In this document: one piece after another, positions 25,370 to 36,891 of the stretch
Layout of the letters: each line of letters opens with the position of its first letter
Position numbering within the stretch: position 1 is the first letter of the stretch
Program-made: the position numbers and the translations under genes
The notes under the pieces: generated by a model
Database searches by the model: none
The model's input: the letters and a program-made list of their open reading frames with translations, nothing else
What the model was told of the DNA's origin: nothing
Origin: Tigriopus japonicus
Taxonomy: Eukaryota > Arthropoda > Copepoda > Harpacticoida > Harpacticidae
DNA: 64,000 nucleotides
Reading direction: 5' to 3'
Assembly (NCBI GenBank): GCA_010645155.1
Contig: CM021319.1
Location: 1,826,979 to 1,890,978, forward strand

Positions 25370-26215
25370 ACGGTCCGTGGTTGAAAAATGGAGGGAATTG
25401 GAGAATTTATGTTCCCAGAATCTTTGAAAAAGCAATATTCTATTCCACGCAGAAAAGGACAACTGAGCTTTACTTAAATGCCTTTGAGAACTGTGAGGGA
25501 TATCAGAAACCATTGTACTGAGTTTAGCTACAACAATGAGGCTGCTGGGTATCAGAAAATCCACAAAAGGACCAAAAAGAATGAAAACCTGGCTGACAAG
25601 GTTTAAAAATGGTGGATAAGAATCCGGTGTTGCCAATTGAATCGATTGGGCGCAAATTAGGCTTCCCCAAACAACAGTGGGACAACTAATTGAAATAACA
25701 ATTGATCCATTACGTTTTACGAGTAACTTTATTTCCACTTTATTGAACGAATACGTTTCTAAACGATAGTCCAATCACCTTATAATGGCGTCCAATGTCT
25801 TCACATAAAAGAAACATTTATGCCATCCAGGGTGGCCGCATTTTATCTTCGAAGCTGCTTTCCTGAACGCAAAACCAATTTGGGAACATTTAACATGGCT
25901 AGTCTATTGCGGCGGATTCAAATAACGCATACTTTTGGGGGATCATCATCCACCATTTGTTGGACCTAGTCAGCCAGAGTTTTCTTCCATTTTGGTCCTT
26001 ATTCGATTCCCAACAGCCTCATAGTCGCAGTCGGATGGACTCAATAAGCCGGTTTCTGATATCCCTAAGAGTTCTCAGCGGTAGTTTAGCAATGCTCAAA
26101 AACCTCACATGTGTTCTTTTTCTTCGCGGATTAGAATGAGGATGGCATGCCTTTTCAAAGATTCTGGGAACAAATGCTTTCCAATTCCCTTCAATTTTCA
26201 ACCACTAACAGTCAA
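25370..26215. repeat. Large diverged inverted repeat (foldback)
   Basis: The left arm (about 25370-25620, read on the minus strand) and right arm (about 25945-26215, plus strand) share TTTCTGATATCCCT, GTTCTCA, TTTCAAAGATTCTGGGAACA and TTTTCAACCA in the same order. Each arm has its own indels. Open frames on each arm are related through the repeat but contain no recognised transposase motif. Function unknown. Confidence 0.6.
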
Positions 26216-26981
26216 GTGACAAGTATATCTACAAATATATCTAATCATTCTTATCAAATCAAAGTCATTTACTTGAATGGAATTCGATTTATGAGAAATC
26301 CAGTGCTAAACGACTGAGGAGTCTTCCAAGTCGTACGATTTCCTTGGATTTGGCCCAAAAGCTGTTGCCAATGCTAGGCATTGAGCTTTAAGTTATTTTC
26401 ATTTTTATGTTTTTATCTTGAGCGCTCAAATCGGCTTGAAAGTCATTTTCAAAAAGGTATTTTCAAATGAAAACCATAAACGATATATTTTTTCAAACAT
26501 TTTGTCTTTTAGAGAAATTCAAGAAAGTTCCATCATATCTTTTATACGATTGTATGCATATTCATTCGACAAAGCCTGTTTAACGTTTTACCTTTAGAGA
26601 GACTTTTGATCAAAGGCTTCAAATTACGGACACATTACTGAAAAATAGTTAAAGGATATATTTGGATCTTTATGAAGGGTTTGATCAGGCAGGTACCGTA
26701 CAAATATGTTACAAACAAAAAAATTGCACGAAAAGGAAAGAGAACAGAAACACATGCCTCTCAAACCACAGGAAGGGCCTGATTCAAAAACGATCTCCAT
26801 TTAGATTACGTGTTTGTATTGTACATCCGTATTGTATTCAGGATTAGTACTTTTACATTGAGAATGTCAAGAACTTGATGACTGGAAACTTGTTCGACTC
26901 TTTCGTCTCTCATTACATATATGCCCGTCAAGAAAACCTTTGACAGGCTTGAAATTTTCAAGCTCTCATTTTTTCTGTTAA

Positions 26982-28001
26982 TAGCTGAGTTTATATACCC
27001 TGTGACAACTTAAGTTGTGACAGAAATTTTTCGCTACCACACGCCATTGACTTCAATTGCAAACTCGAAAGGATTGTAGGTAAAAAGGTCACAAGCAAAA
27101 CGGTCACAGGTAAATAGGTCACAGTAAAAAGGTCACGGGGTAAATAGGTCATAGTAAAAAGGTCACACGGTAAATAGGTCACAGTAAAAAGGTCACACGG
27201 TAAATAGGTCACAGTAAAAAGGTCACACGGTAAATAGGTCACAGTAAAAAGGTCACAAGGTAAAAAGGTCACACGAGGAAAAGGTCTTGCAATAATTGCA
27301 AACACATAATGTTGTTGGGCTGAACATCATACTTTAACTGAGGTTGAGACAATTTATCAATCATGGGATAAACTGGACGTTAAGAAAACGTCAGAATGAC
27401 ACTAAACAGCAACAAATAATTCAGCAAATCAAATAGCAAGAAGTGTCTCTATAACAAAGGTAAAGGTTATAGGTAATTTGCAGTTGTTACTAATCAAAAG
27501 TTAACACCAAAAATTGAAGTTGGCGTGGTCGCAACTCAATTCAATAACAATTTAAAATAGAATAATAAGGACTCTACTGAGACTAGTGACTTTTTTACCG
27601 TGACCTATTTACTGTGCCCTTTTCACCGTGACCTATTTACCGTGTGACCTTTTTACCGTGACCTTTTTACCTTGTGCCCTTTTTACCGTGACCGTTTTAC
27701 CTTGTGACCTTTTTACCGTGACCGTTTTACGGTGACCTTTTTACTGTGACCTTTTTACCGTGACCTTTTTACCTTGTGACCTATTTACCGCGCGCCCTCG
27801 AAAGTACATAAGTTAGGACAAGAAATCCTGTGGCAAAAGTTATGAAAGAGTTTTGCGACGGGGTTTACAAGTTTAGCTTTCTTTGAACGATTTCTTGTGG
27901 CAACTTACGTACTTTCGTGTTTGCAAATGAAACCAACGGCGTGTGGTAACGTAAAATTTCTGTAACAACTCAAGTTGTCACAGGGTATATAAACTCAGCT
28001 A
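26982..28001. mobile_element. Foldback element with mirrored minisatellite arms, next to Kr-h1 3' end
   Basis: Ends TAGCTGAGTTTATATACCCT and its complement form imperfect inverted repeats of about 100 bp; TA at both edges may be the target duplication. Inside each end lies a tandem array. The left array (27079-27285) has an exact 30-bp period with five TAAATAGGTCA words at 27111, 27141, 27171, 27201 and 27231, alternating with GTAAAAAGGTCACA. The right array (27585-27795) has the same units in opposite orientation (GTGACCTTTTTACC). Near each end is the palindrome ACAACTTAAGTTGT or its relative. No transposase. Confidence 0.8.
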
Positions 28002-28105
28002 ATGTCTGTCTTAGCAAGCGAATGAACAAGTTTTCCATGGTAGAGCTCAAACCGACGTGAAAAGCAAAAGAGCTAAAAATAGGCATTTATGGGTTCTTTA
28101 TCACA

Positions 28106-28111
28106 TTTATT
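28106..28111 (-). terminator. Candidate polyadenylation signal for Kr-h1
   Basis: AATAAA on the minus strand about 270 bp after the Kr-h1 stop codon and about 100 bp before the foldback element begins. Distance is plausible; other weaker signals cannot be excluded. Confidence 0.4.
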
Positions 28112-28383
28112 AGGTAGTTGGTTTTTTAATTAACACACAGATGGAATGAAAACAAATTTTAAATACACTACGGCTTCAATTTCAGTGTTTCATGAAGTAA
28201 GTTGCGATCTTTTCGTAAGACCTACCACAATGTGTACGATAAAGATATGAATTCTAAACACACGCACTCAATAAAATTTATCACAGATGTAACCATGAGC
28301 ACAATAAAATGAATCAGCAAAGACAAAAACGAGGTCGGAAGAGGTCAAAGCGTTCGGTGGACACTCGACACATTCAGGAACTT

Positions 28384-31300
28384 TCATGCTTGGGCCAAAG
28401 CATATTTCCTTTTCCGGAAAGGTAACGCACAAGTTTGAGGATCTCGAACTGGCATTGGTTCAGGTTTGATATCGATTGCAACGGGAGTTGGCAGGATCTC
28501 CAGCTCATGATGAGAGTGGTCTTCTTCAGTTCTTGACGGGGACGAGGGTTCCAGCTTGATGACTTCCGTTGGGTCATCCTCATCATTTTTTTCTTCGTCG
28601 TTTAGTCTTTTGAAGAAGCCATATTGTTGGAGGTAAGAAATCAATTCGGCCCGCGTGAGATCATTTCCCTTCGATTCTTCATATTTGCAACCTGGGCTCG
28701 GGCTCTCCGTTTGCTTTGGGCTTTGGGGGATTTTTGTCGATTCCGGAGATCTTTGAATTCTGTAAGAGCGTAAGGAGGAGGAGGACGAGGAGGAGAAATT
28801 ATTGTTGCTGGTCGGAGACGGAGCTGGACCAAAGTCCTGAACTTTTGTGGGCCGTTCACCATGATTATGGTAATGCTCCTTGAGCCTTTCTATCGGGATG
28901 CACGCAATAGGAGAGCTACTTTGAAGTGGAGAGGAGCGCTTACTATCCAAATCAGAATCGAGGTCTCCAGGTGAGCTGTTGAATCCGCTGTCGGCCCAAC
29001 TGTGAACCGACGAAGATCGACCTTTTTTGGTCATTTGCTCAGAGGATGGAGAGTGGCTTTGCCCTCGGGACATGCCTTGGTTCTGGGTATTGTAATATCC
29101 AGTGGAATGTGTTGAAGTTACATACTCACTACCATCCATAGGATAGTTCAGTGTCTCCTCATAAGAATGTATGAATCGACGTTGATTCTGGAACCCCGAC
29201 CTTACAAACATGGGGTTATTAGACTGAGCAACAAAGGGAGTGGAATTTTGAATTTCGTTCTGGTTAGGGTTGACAGGAGTGAATCTCTGAGCAGGTTTGC
29301 CCATAAAATATCGGTCATGAGATGGCTGATTGTAGCTATTGCCAATTGGATATGGGGCCGATGGCTGTGTCGAACTCTGAATTAAGGTGTGAGGATACGG
29401 TTGGATGTATCGGGGCCTGGATTGTTTCAGGACTTGAATTTCGCCCATTGGTTCTTTTTGTTGCGGTTGTTCCTCATGAGTACGAATATGCATCTCCAGC
29501 TTCTTTTTCGAGTTGAACGTTTCCTTGCACAAAGTACATTTGTAAATCTATAAGCAAACCATTTCGTTGGAAAAACGCGTCATGTTTCATAGTCATTGCA
29601 AACATGATGATTACCTTTTCTCCAAAATGGGATACTTGATGAAGCTTTAAGACATGGTTGTAACCGAATGCCTTTCCACAAATATTACATTTGTAGGGTT
29701 TTTCGCCTAAGGGAGAAAACGGGAAGATTAGATACTCCGCTGGAGGTGGGCATTTTAATGAAATTGGCTTACCTGTATGGGTCCTCATATGAACCTTCAA
29801 TTGCTTGCTGCAAGTGAATCCTTTAGTACATACTTGACATTGGTATGGTTTCTCACCTAGAAGATACAAAAGAGACAGTCAACACGTAATTTCTTTGGCT
29901 CCGTCTAATCTATGAACAAGGCCAGCACAAAGTAATCCGAAGTCTGTCAAGGCAATTCCTAATCAAGGCTTCGCCATCTCAGTCGCTCTGCTTGATTTCA
30001 TTCGCTACTCAAAAGTACAAATCTTCTTCTTGCGCTAGGAATGACACGAATGGGAGAACATGGATGTTGATAACGTTATTAGAAGAAAATCTAATGTTTT
30101 AACGGTTTCTTCCATCGGTAAAGTTTTTTTTTTTGAAGCAAAACTTTGTACGGTAAGTAACATGCTTTGCTCGTCAGCAAGTGACAAACTTCAAATGGAA
30201 TTATTAAAAATGAATGGTTGAACCAGGTATCCTTGGTTAAACCAACAAAACAATTGTTTTAGTCAATAATATCAGTTACTCATTTCTCATTTGCTTTTTC
30301 ATTTGCTCATTTCGTTTCGTCGAGTTTCATAGATTTGTTTTACATTTCACTTGCCTTTGTTCGCCCCTCAAGAGATCTTTTGATCAATTTTTTCAACATT
30401 ATCATGTCAATTGCACATCCTTAACTCCATCGAATGAAGCAAGTTACTGTGAAATTTGAATAAGATCATTTAAACTTTAATTCCGCTACTAAATATTTAA
30501 TCGTCTTGGAGTCTAGCTGGCCGATATTATTCGTTTAAATTTCATGTCCGGTACATCAAAAAAGCAATCCATTGCTTGACCCTTGATGCAATGTGCTTTG
30601 TTCTGAAATTAGTTCTGAATAATTGAATGATAATTCCATTGACCTCTTTGCATGCGGGCCAGCTTTTCCCCATTCAACAAGTTTTGATCACGAAACATGC
30701 CTCAGGTGCCCACAATACAGGGTATGTCAGGTAAATCTGGACGACTTTTTGAAGGCTATAGCTCCTAAACGTGTCAAGGAATCGTCACCAATTTCTCAGA
30801 GGGTGTTGACTAGACTAAAACACATTTTTTTTATTTATTATGCCCTCCGCTAGCATCAATCGTTCTCTCGATACGGCTCCTGAATGCCTTGATAGCCACT
30901 GCGACCTCCGCGCGGTTGAGGTTGGCCATGGTGACCTTGATGGACCTCTTCAGGGACTCCAGGCTGTTGTGATTTGTTGCACAGGCTTCCTCTTTGATCC
31001 TCCCCCAAAGGTAGAAGTCACATGGGTTCATGTCCTGGTTGTTGGAGGGCTAAATCTGGGGAGACCAAAAGTGGGGCACAGCCTCAAGCAGCCAGGACTG
31101 AACAGACTTGGCCTTGTGGGCAGGGGCAGAGTCTTGTAGGAACGTGAATGGTCTGCCCTTTGCCACCCTCGACATCCACGGCACCACATTCTTCAGCACG
31201 TCCCATGAACCCATATAACAACCCGGACATGAACCCATGTGACTTCTACCTTTGGGGAGGATAGAGGAGGAAGCTTGTGCAACAAATCACAACAGCCTGG

Positions 31301-34202
31301 AGTCCCTGAAGAGGTCCATCAAGGCCACCATGGCCAACCTCAACCGCGCGGAGGTCGCAATGGCTGTCAAGGCATTCAGGAGCCGTATCGAGAGAACGAT
31401 TGATGCTAGCGGAAGACATATTAAATAAAAAAATGTGTATCAGTGTAGTAAACACCCCTTGAGAAATTGTTGGCGATTCCTTGACACGTTTAGGAGCTAT
31501 AGCCTTCAAAAAGTCCTCCAGATTTACCTGACATACCCTGGACTTTAGGATATGCTCACGCTCATAATCCCCCAAAAATCTCCTCGTTGGTCATCTGGTG
31601 GATATTCGCCTAGAACGGCGCAACTTTGAACCCAGAATGGGCACCTCCAAATACACTCAATGGACATGTATTGAAAATGTATATGCAATGTGTAATTTCC
31701 TAACACGCAATCAAAACTAAACTATTTAAAAAAAAACTATGTATAATGTAGCCAATAAATAAAGCTACAGGTGCTTCTAGAGTACAACTGATCATGAGTG
31801 GCACAACCGGGTGAACCTTCTTTCCTTAACGTTTTGACGGCCAGTTTTGTCTTTTCTTCAAGACAAGGCTGGCTCGCTCTGGGTAGGTAGACTGGTTCTT
31901 GCTCGTCCTAGGCGTCCTTTGATCCATTTGCTCTTAGGATCACTCGCTTCCAATGGCGAGATGTTTCCACCCAAGAATGGAAGTACTCTTCTTGGTTCAA
32001 AAGTGACCTTAAGACGTACTAAGGCATTGCATATTTGGGTGGGTGATTAGTTACCAAAGTGGCCTAAAGCGCCGTTGGCCTATTCCCCCAAAAAGTTCAA
32101 ATTTTCTTTGCGAAGGAGGAAAACCGTGTGTTCCACTCATTTCCTAATAGCACTTGCTACTCAAAAAATGTCGGGACCAACCGGGAAGTTTGCCGTGTTA
32201 CCCTGGTGAACGTTGCTGGCAGGCCTAACTAAGTCTCTGCTCAGATATGGCACAGAGTAGTATTTGTTTTACCGAAGAAAGCCGTCTTTCAAGGTACAAC
32301 GAAGCCAAAACGCATATTTGGTGAGACTGGCTGGCGGTTGGACTGGTGTGCCCTCGAGAGCAACAAGAAGAAAAGAAGAAAAAGAGAGCTGAAGAGTACA
32401 TTTCGTGGATCCGAAAGGGGGTTTCTCTATCTAGGAATAATATTTCTTGTTCAAAGTACAAACTGGAAAGAGGAGGGGTTTATATAAGATCGATTTCTCT
32501 CTCATAATTAACTCCGTACGTTATTTTTAAAGGGTATGTTTCCTAACCAAAGGAATATCCTGTTATTAAAGTTCTTTGAAATGAGGAAGAACTTTGCACA
32601 TAATAATTCGTGCGTCTTGGACACAAAAATTGACAACAGGCTAGCAGCAAATGACCTTTCGCCTAATTGTAACAAAAGTTTTAAAGAATGTTGTTGCTTA
32701 AAATGCAATAAACAATGATTGAAAAAGAAAGTCAAGTCCTAGGACAACCAGATATGTCACATTAAAAAGCTGTGTTGTCTAAAATGTTTGACATCCGGCC
32801 GTTTTTTTCGTAAGCTATCGCCATCCAATCAACAAGTTGGAAAAGTTAACCTTTTGTTTCTTTAAGAATTCACTTCACGTCTTATGCAATTTGAAAGGTG
32901 AGGTTTCCCAAGAACTATTTTGTATACCAAAAGTAAGAGATTCATAAGGCTATGCATTCCATTCCAATCCAGTAAATCTTTAATCTCAATTGTATGAACT
33001 GGCGAGTGAAGTCAAAACCTCTTCTTTATGTGAAATTTGCTTTTGAATGGACAAAGGACGGATACCTTCATTTTCTTCTACTTTCTAGCTCTCTGATTTC
33101 AATGAACGAGATTGGAGAGATCCACAAACCTATCCAAGGCTCACACCAAAACAAGAAATTTTCTCTTTTGAAGCAAGCCAGCCACCCTTCAACGATGAAC
33201 AAACGAATGAGGAAAATTCTTGCCGGACTGGAAAGTTCTAAAATGTCTGAAACGGGTCAAGATCGTGATCTTGAACACAATTTCTATTGAGATTTAAAAG
33301 TCAAAATGAAAATCATGAAGAGTGTTTGGAAGTAAAGTGCCAGCCAGGCGCGGTTGCTTAATTATAACTTCATGAAGTAGTCTACAAGCCTGTAGCACCC
33401 CACGAAACCCCAACCGTTTTGCTCGCCTACAATTACTGAATAAATTTTTGATTATCCTTCATTGGAATCTTGTTCTCCAAAATACAAAAGTCTTGCTTTC
33501 TAGTTCTCCAGGAGAAAATAAAAGGCATTGCCTATTGCTGGGGAATATTCTGAGACTTGAAGCAACAGGCCAAGTCGATCTCGCAAACGTACCAGTGTGG
33601 GTTCTTCGGTGGATCACCAATTGTCCGGACTGGATGAAAGTTTTACTGCAGACATTGCATTTGTGGGGTCGTTCCCCCGTGTGTATTCGTACGTGGCGAT
33701 GAAGTTTGCCTGAATGCTCAAAGCTCTTTCCACAAGTGTCGCACTTGTAGGGGCGTTCATTGGTATGAATCCGTCGATGAACCGACAAATTCTCCTTGAC
33801 CGAAAAGCTCTTGGGACAGATATCACACAAGTAGGGCTTTTCCCCCGTATGAATGCGGTAATGTCTGGCCAACCGAGCGGGTACACTGAAGGTCTTTTCG
33901 CATTGGTCACACTTGTATTGTTCTTGGCCCACAGGTAGTCCTTGAGTCAGTGGAGAGACACTTCGAGAACTGTACGAGTCCGTTGGAGAGGGTGGTCCAG
34001 AATACACCGGGGTAGCGGTTTGCATTCTAGCCTTGGCGTGTTTGATTTGCTGAAGATGGAGGTCCATGTGAAATGAAAAGTCGTGATAGTTGAGAAAACC
34101 TTGTCCACAATACTGGCACTTGAAAGTGTTGGGGGCAGTGGTCGGATTTGAAGGAGCTCCCGTGTTCCAAAACTGTCTTTTCGCTTCCATTGAAGGAATC
34201 AT
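28384..34202 (-). CDS. Kr-h1: Kruppel homolog 1, eight-C2H2 zinc-finger transcription factor (complete)
   Basis: Coding exons on the minus strand: 34202-33593, 29856-29773, 29706-29615 and 29547-28384. Introns are 3736, 66 and 67 bp, all GT-AG, and phases join to 649 residues. Eight C2H2 fingers are visible: an isolated one at 27-49, then a run at 96-118, 124-146, 152-174, 180-202, 208-230, 236-258 and 264-286, mostly joined by TGEKP linkers. Recognition words such as [43 protein letters not shown] and [10 protein letters not shown] are those of Kr-h1. In insects this factor is induced by juvenile hormone through Met and represses metamorphosis. The 360-residue tail is Ser/Pro-rich with an acidic patch ([13 protein letters not shown]). 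The ATG at 34202 is the first in frame; 34190 is an alternative. Introns 2 and 3 cut at or near finger linkers. No damage seen. Confidence 0.96.
30718..31540. mobile_element. Foldback mariner-like element in Kr-h1 intron 1
   Basis: Inverted ends CAGGGTATGTCAGGTAAATC are complementary over several hundred bases. Each arm contains the C-terminal part of a Tc1/mariner-type transposase: minus strand at 31238-30831, and a shorter copy on the plus strand at about 31228-31430. The element is therefore a head-to-head composite of two 3' halves. The flanks show no convincing duplication. Confidence 0.8.
30831..31238 (-). pseudogene. Mariner-like transposase C-terminal fragment
   Basis: Reads [18 protein letters not shown], then after a stop and frameshift [14 protein letters not shown] and [22 protein letters not shown] and NPCD match the second and third catalytic blocks of DDE_3 transposases. 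Their spacing, allowing for the frameshift, is roughly 37 residues, suggesting a D37D type. The N-terminal DNA-binding part is missing, so it is inactive. Confidence 0.8.
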
Positions 34203-35350
34203 GTTTGACACTGACCTCTCTTTTTTTTCTTTCTTTTTCTCTCGGGATCTCTTTCAGTGTTTCTTGTTAGGAGGCTACTGGAAAACACACCACGAAGCCT
34301 CACCTCGGTGGTAGGGAGAATGGGATCAAGACTCTCGTCTTATCTCTAGCTTCACGGGACTGGAACTCGAATTTTCACTTCATTTTCCTGGTTGAGCCCG
34401 AGTTATCATACGTTGTAGTGGGAAGCCTGAGGCTCGGAGGTGCGCTAAGTCCGATCCAGCCTAAAGAACTGAAAGTACAACACACTCTGTTCGCCATTGA
34501 GTAGTCGCTAGAACTTAGTCAGTCACTCACTCACTCACTCACGCAGTCAGTCAGTCAGTAAGCGAGTGGACTGTTTTTCAAATGCTGCTGCGCTCGCCTC
34601 GCTGGATGTTCAGGTACACATCAACTGCGAGAGAAGAGTCATTCACCGCGCTCTTGCACCGACGTGAACACACGGGAGGATCCCGGCCCTACTACTTCTG
34701 AATTCACTCACTCACCAACTTGCTCACGGATTCGAATCCAACTTACTCCCGAGTAAGTCGCCGGTTGGTCGGTCGGTCGGTCGGTCGGTCTGTTGGTCGG
34801 CGGGACGCACGGATGCAAGCGGCATCCATTTCGGGTGATCGGGTCTGGGCTCACGGCCGTCGGTCTTCCGAACCTACAGTACCTAACGGAGTCCAACTCG
34901 AAACGTGTTCGGAGGATTTAGATGAGGTTGTCCGTCGAATTGTGCTGTTTTGTATTTGATCTCATTGGGCCCCCAAGGCGAATCGGGGCCATAATGTGGA
35001 ACGATCTGTCGTAGGTTCGAGTGTGGAGTGGACTACTCACGGTCGAGCTTTTGCTTGTACGGTCTGTGGTCCAGCTCACGCATGCACATACACATGTTTC
35101 TACATACGTACGTACTACTTGCTTGAATGTTGCACGCAAGCTGGAATACAAGCAATGGGAAACTTGGAGAACAGGCGCAGTCGGAAAATGTACTTCAGAA
35201 CATAACGCACACTTGGAACGCATCGCGTTACAAAAAATGGTTCCACTGACGACGTAAAAAGACGGTAGCACCGATGACCTACGGAACTAACTAAAATGGA
35301 CCGTAGGCACGGGACAATTTTGATTGCTTTGATCAAGACGCCGTCACTTC
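34203..35350 (-). promoter_or_regulatory. Probable Kr-h1 5' untranslated region and promoter
   Basis: Directly upstream of the Kr-h1 ATG on the minus strand. It is GC-richer than the surroundings and carries simple repeats: CACT/CAGT runs at 34523-34560 and a GGTC tetranucleotide run at about 34766-34800. Some of it may be untranslated first exon. No TATA box or CACGTG-type hormone element could be assigned with confidence. Confidence 0.4.
34766..34802. repeat. GGTC tetranucleotide microsatellite
   Basis: GGTCGGTCGGTCGGTCGGTC with a TCTGTTGGTC variant at its end; lies in the presumed Kr-h1 upstream region. Confidence 0.85.
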
Positions 35351-35401
35351 AGAATTAAGGTGGAGAAGTCATTTTTGAGTTCCAAACACAGACCAGATCC
35401 G

Positions 35402-35520
35402 CTAATCGATTATCCTGACTTTCAATGCCAGTCTCATCAACAACATTTTCTAGAGTCATAGCCCGCTTTTCCAATCCTTTTCGGAATTGAAAAGACACTG
35501 GAGAACTGATCTCCAAGCAC
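35402..35520 (-). pseudogene. LINE fragment (RT upstream part)
   Basis: TTATCCTGACTTTCAATGCC and following match 10441-10510 of LINE copy 1. Truncated on both sides. Confidence 0.65.
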
Positions 35521-35583
35521 ATTGACCATAACTTCAATATCATTGACGGTTATAACGTTCACCTCAAAAGATCCTACAGGATT

Positions 35584-36480
35584 GAGCTGGAGAATTCATT
35601 TTTGAGTTCCAAGAACATTTGAAACCAGTTTTGAGGTGAAGAGACAATACCGCATCCGTAATCGAGGTCTCTTGATTAGGTCACGGGCCAAGAGTTGATG
35701 TAATGTCATTTAAAACATGACATTACATCATCAATAAAACATTAAAATCATAAACCAAATTTATGAATATTTCTAGGATAATTGTTAGGCCCACTTAGGT
35801 CGATGACAATGGTTTATAATGTTGGTGAAATCTATTTTGCCCTTCAATTTTCAATGGCTATTTTCTAACACAATTCTCGCACGACATAATTAGTACAATT
35901 TGTAAAAAAAATTTACAATATTGTTATACGAACTCGCATGACCTTCAGTCGCAGTAAACAATGAATAAATAAAATCGAATTAGAACAAAAGCTTAATGGA
36001 TTTCGTCAAAATTTCAAGTACGGAAAACCATGACACCACCTTAGGAATGCGTAACAAGAAAAATTCAGAAATTTGGTTAAAAGCATGTTTGTTTTGTTGT
36101 TTGTTAAGGAGTTAGTACATCACTGATAGAGGGTGTTCCATGAAGGAATATACCCGCCCCTTGCCACTTTTTTGGCTGCCTATGGTATGTATTGGTAGTT
36201 GCTTGCATGGAAAGACGGTTCAACGTCAAATTTTGACTCCAAAGAGTTGAGTTTGGAGTCAGCCGGGATCAAACCCCAGCCATCCGCACGACAAACCGAC
36301 GCAGTACGCAATACGTGCGCCATGACTCACCCCTGGTTAAAAGCACGTTTTAAGTGATATTTTATCAATTTTAGACCGTGACCCAATTAACAGAACTCGA
36401 TTACGTATGCGGCATTGTCTCTTCACCTCAAAATTGGTCTCAAAAGTCAAAGCCCGAAATTCAAAAATGACTTTTCCAGC
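35584..36480. mobile_element. Foldback element E with a SINE nested inside
   Basis: The left arm (GAGCTGGAGAATTCATTTTTGA, continuing through GAGGTGAAGAGACAATACCGC) is mirrored by the right arm ending ATGACTTTTCCAGCTC at about 36480. Both arms contain the block around TTGGTCACGGG/CCCGTGACC and CGAGTT-type words. A partial second copy of the right arm lies at about 37795-38050. The tRNA-derived SINE at 36091-36333 is inserted within it. Lies inside LINE-derived sequence. Confidence 0.6.
36091..36333 (-). mobile_element. tRNA-derived SINE with 17-bp target duplication
   Basis: Read on the minus strand, the head has an A-box-like TGGCGCACGTATTG and, about 45 bp on, a B box GGTTTGATCCC, as in a tRNA. 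A unique body follows with AAAAAAGTGGCA and TTCATGGAACACC, and the tail is A-rich (CTCCTTAACAAACAACAAAA). It is bounded by TGGTTAAAAGCATGTTT (36074-36090) and TGGTTAAAAGCACGTTT (36334-36350), a target-site duplication with one difference. A 5'-truncated relative is at 50566-50730. Confidence 0.85.
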
Positions 36481-36514
36481 TCCGCATGAACCTGTCTGGA
36501 GAAATTAAACACCG

Positions 36515-36891
36515 TGGTTGTATTTGCGAAAAAGAAAAACGTTTTTGGATTGGTCTTAACCTTTTGGGTCGCTCTCCCTCCTTTCCAAACTAATCGGAAT
36601 TGATGCAGGCCCTAATTTTTGCTCGGACCACATCCAATTTCTTTTGGAGGCTAGCTACACGTAGAAGTCTATTTGAAAGCTGACAACTCCTTTTGAACAA
36701 CTTCTTTCTAACCTTTGGAATTTTAAAAAATGGCCCACCCTATGGCACCATTTCTGGAATGGACAGAAACAAAGAAACCTCATCAAAAATTGAAATCAGC
36801 CTTTTTATTGCTTCATGTATGGATCCAATGCTCATGCGATGAGGTGAGTTGGACTTGATTCTCAAGCTTTCTTTTAGTCCATTCCTAAGGG
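36515..36891 (-). pseudogene. LINE fragment (linker upstream of RT)
   Basis: Matches 10565-10930 of LINE copy 1 (for example CTCATCAAAAATTGAAATCA and ACAACTCCTTTTGAACAACT). Interrupted at its right side by MITE C. Confidence 0.75.

Noticed and set aside
27079..27285. Regular 30-bp repeat array resembling a CRISPR array
   Set aside because: The repeats are contiguous, with no unique spacers; the array is inside a transposon-like foldback in a eukaryotic scaffold and is mirrored at 27585-27795.
26991..27305. Minus-strand frame with a repeated LPCDLFTVTY-type peptide
   Set aside because: It is simply the translation of the tandem array (period 30 bp, divisible by three) and has no start context or domain.
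32994..33290. 98-codon frame inside Kr-h1 intron 1
   Set aside because: Low-information sequence, opposite strand to Kr-h1, no domain recognised.
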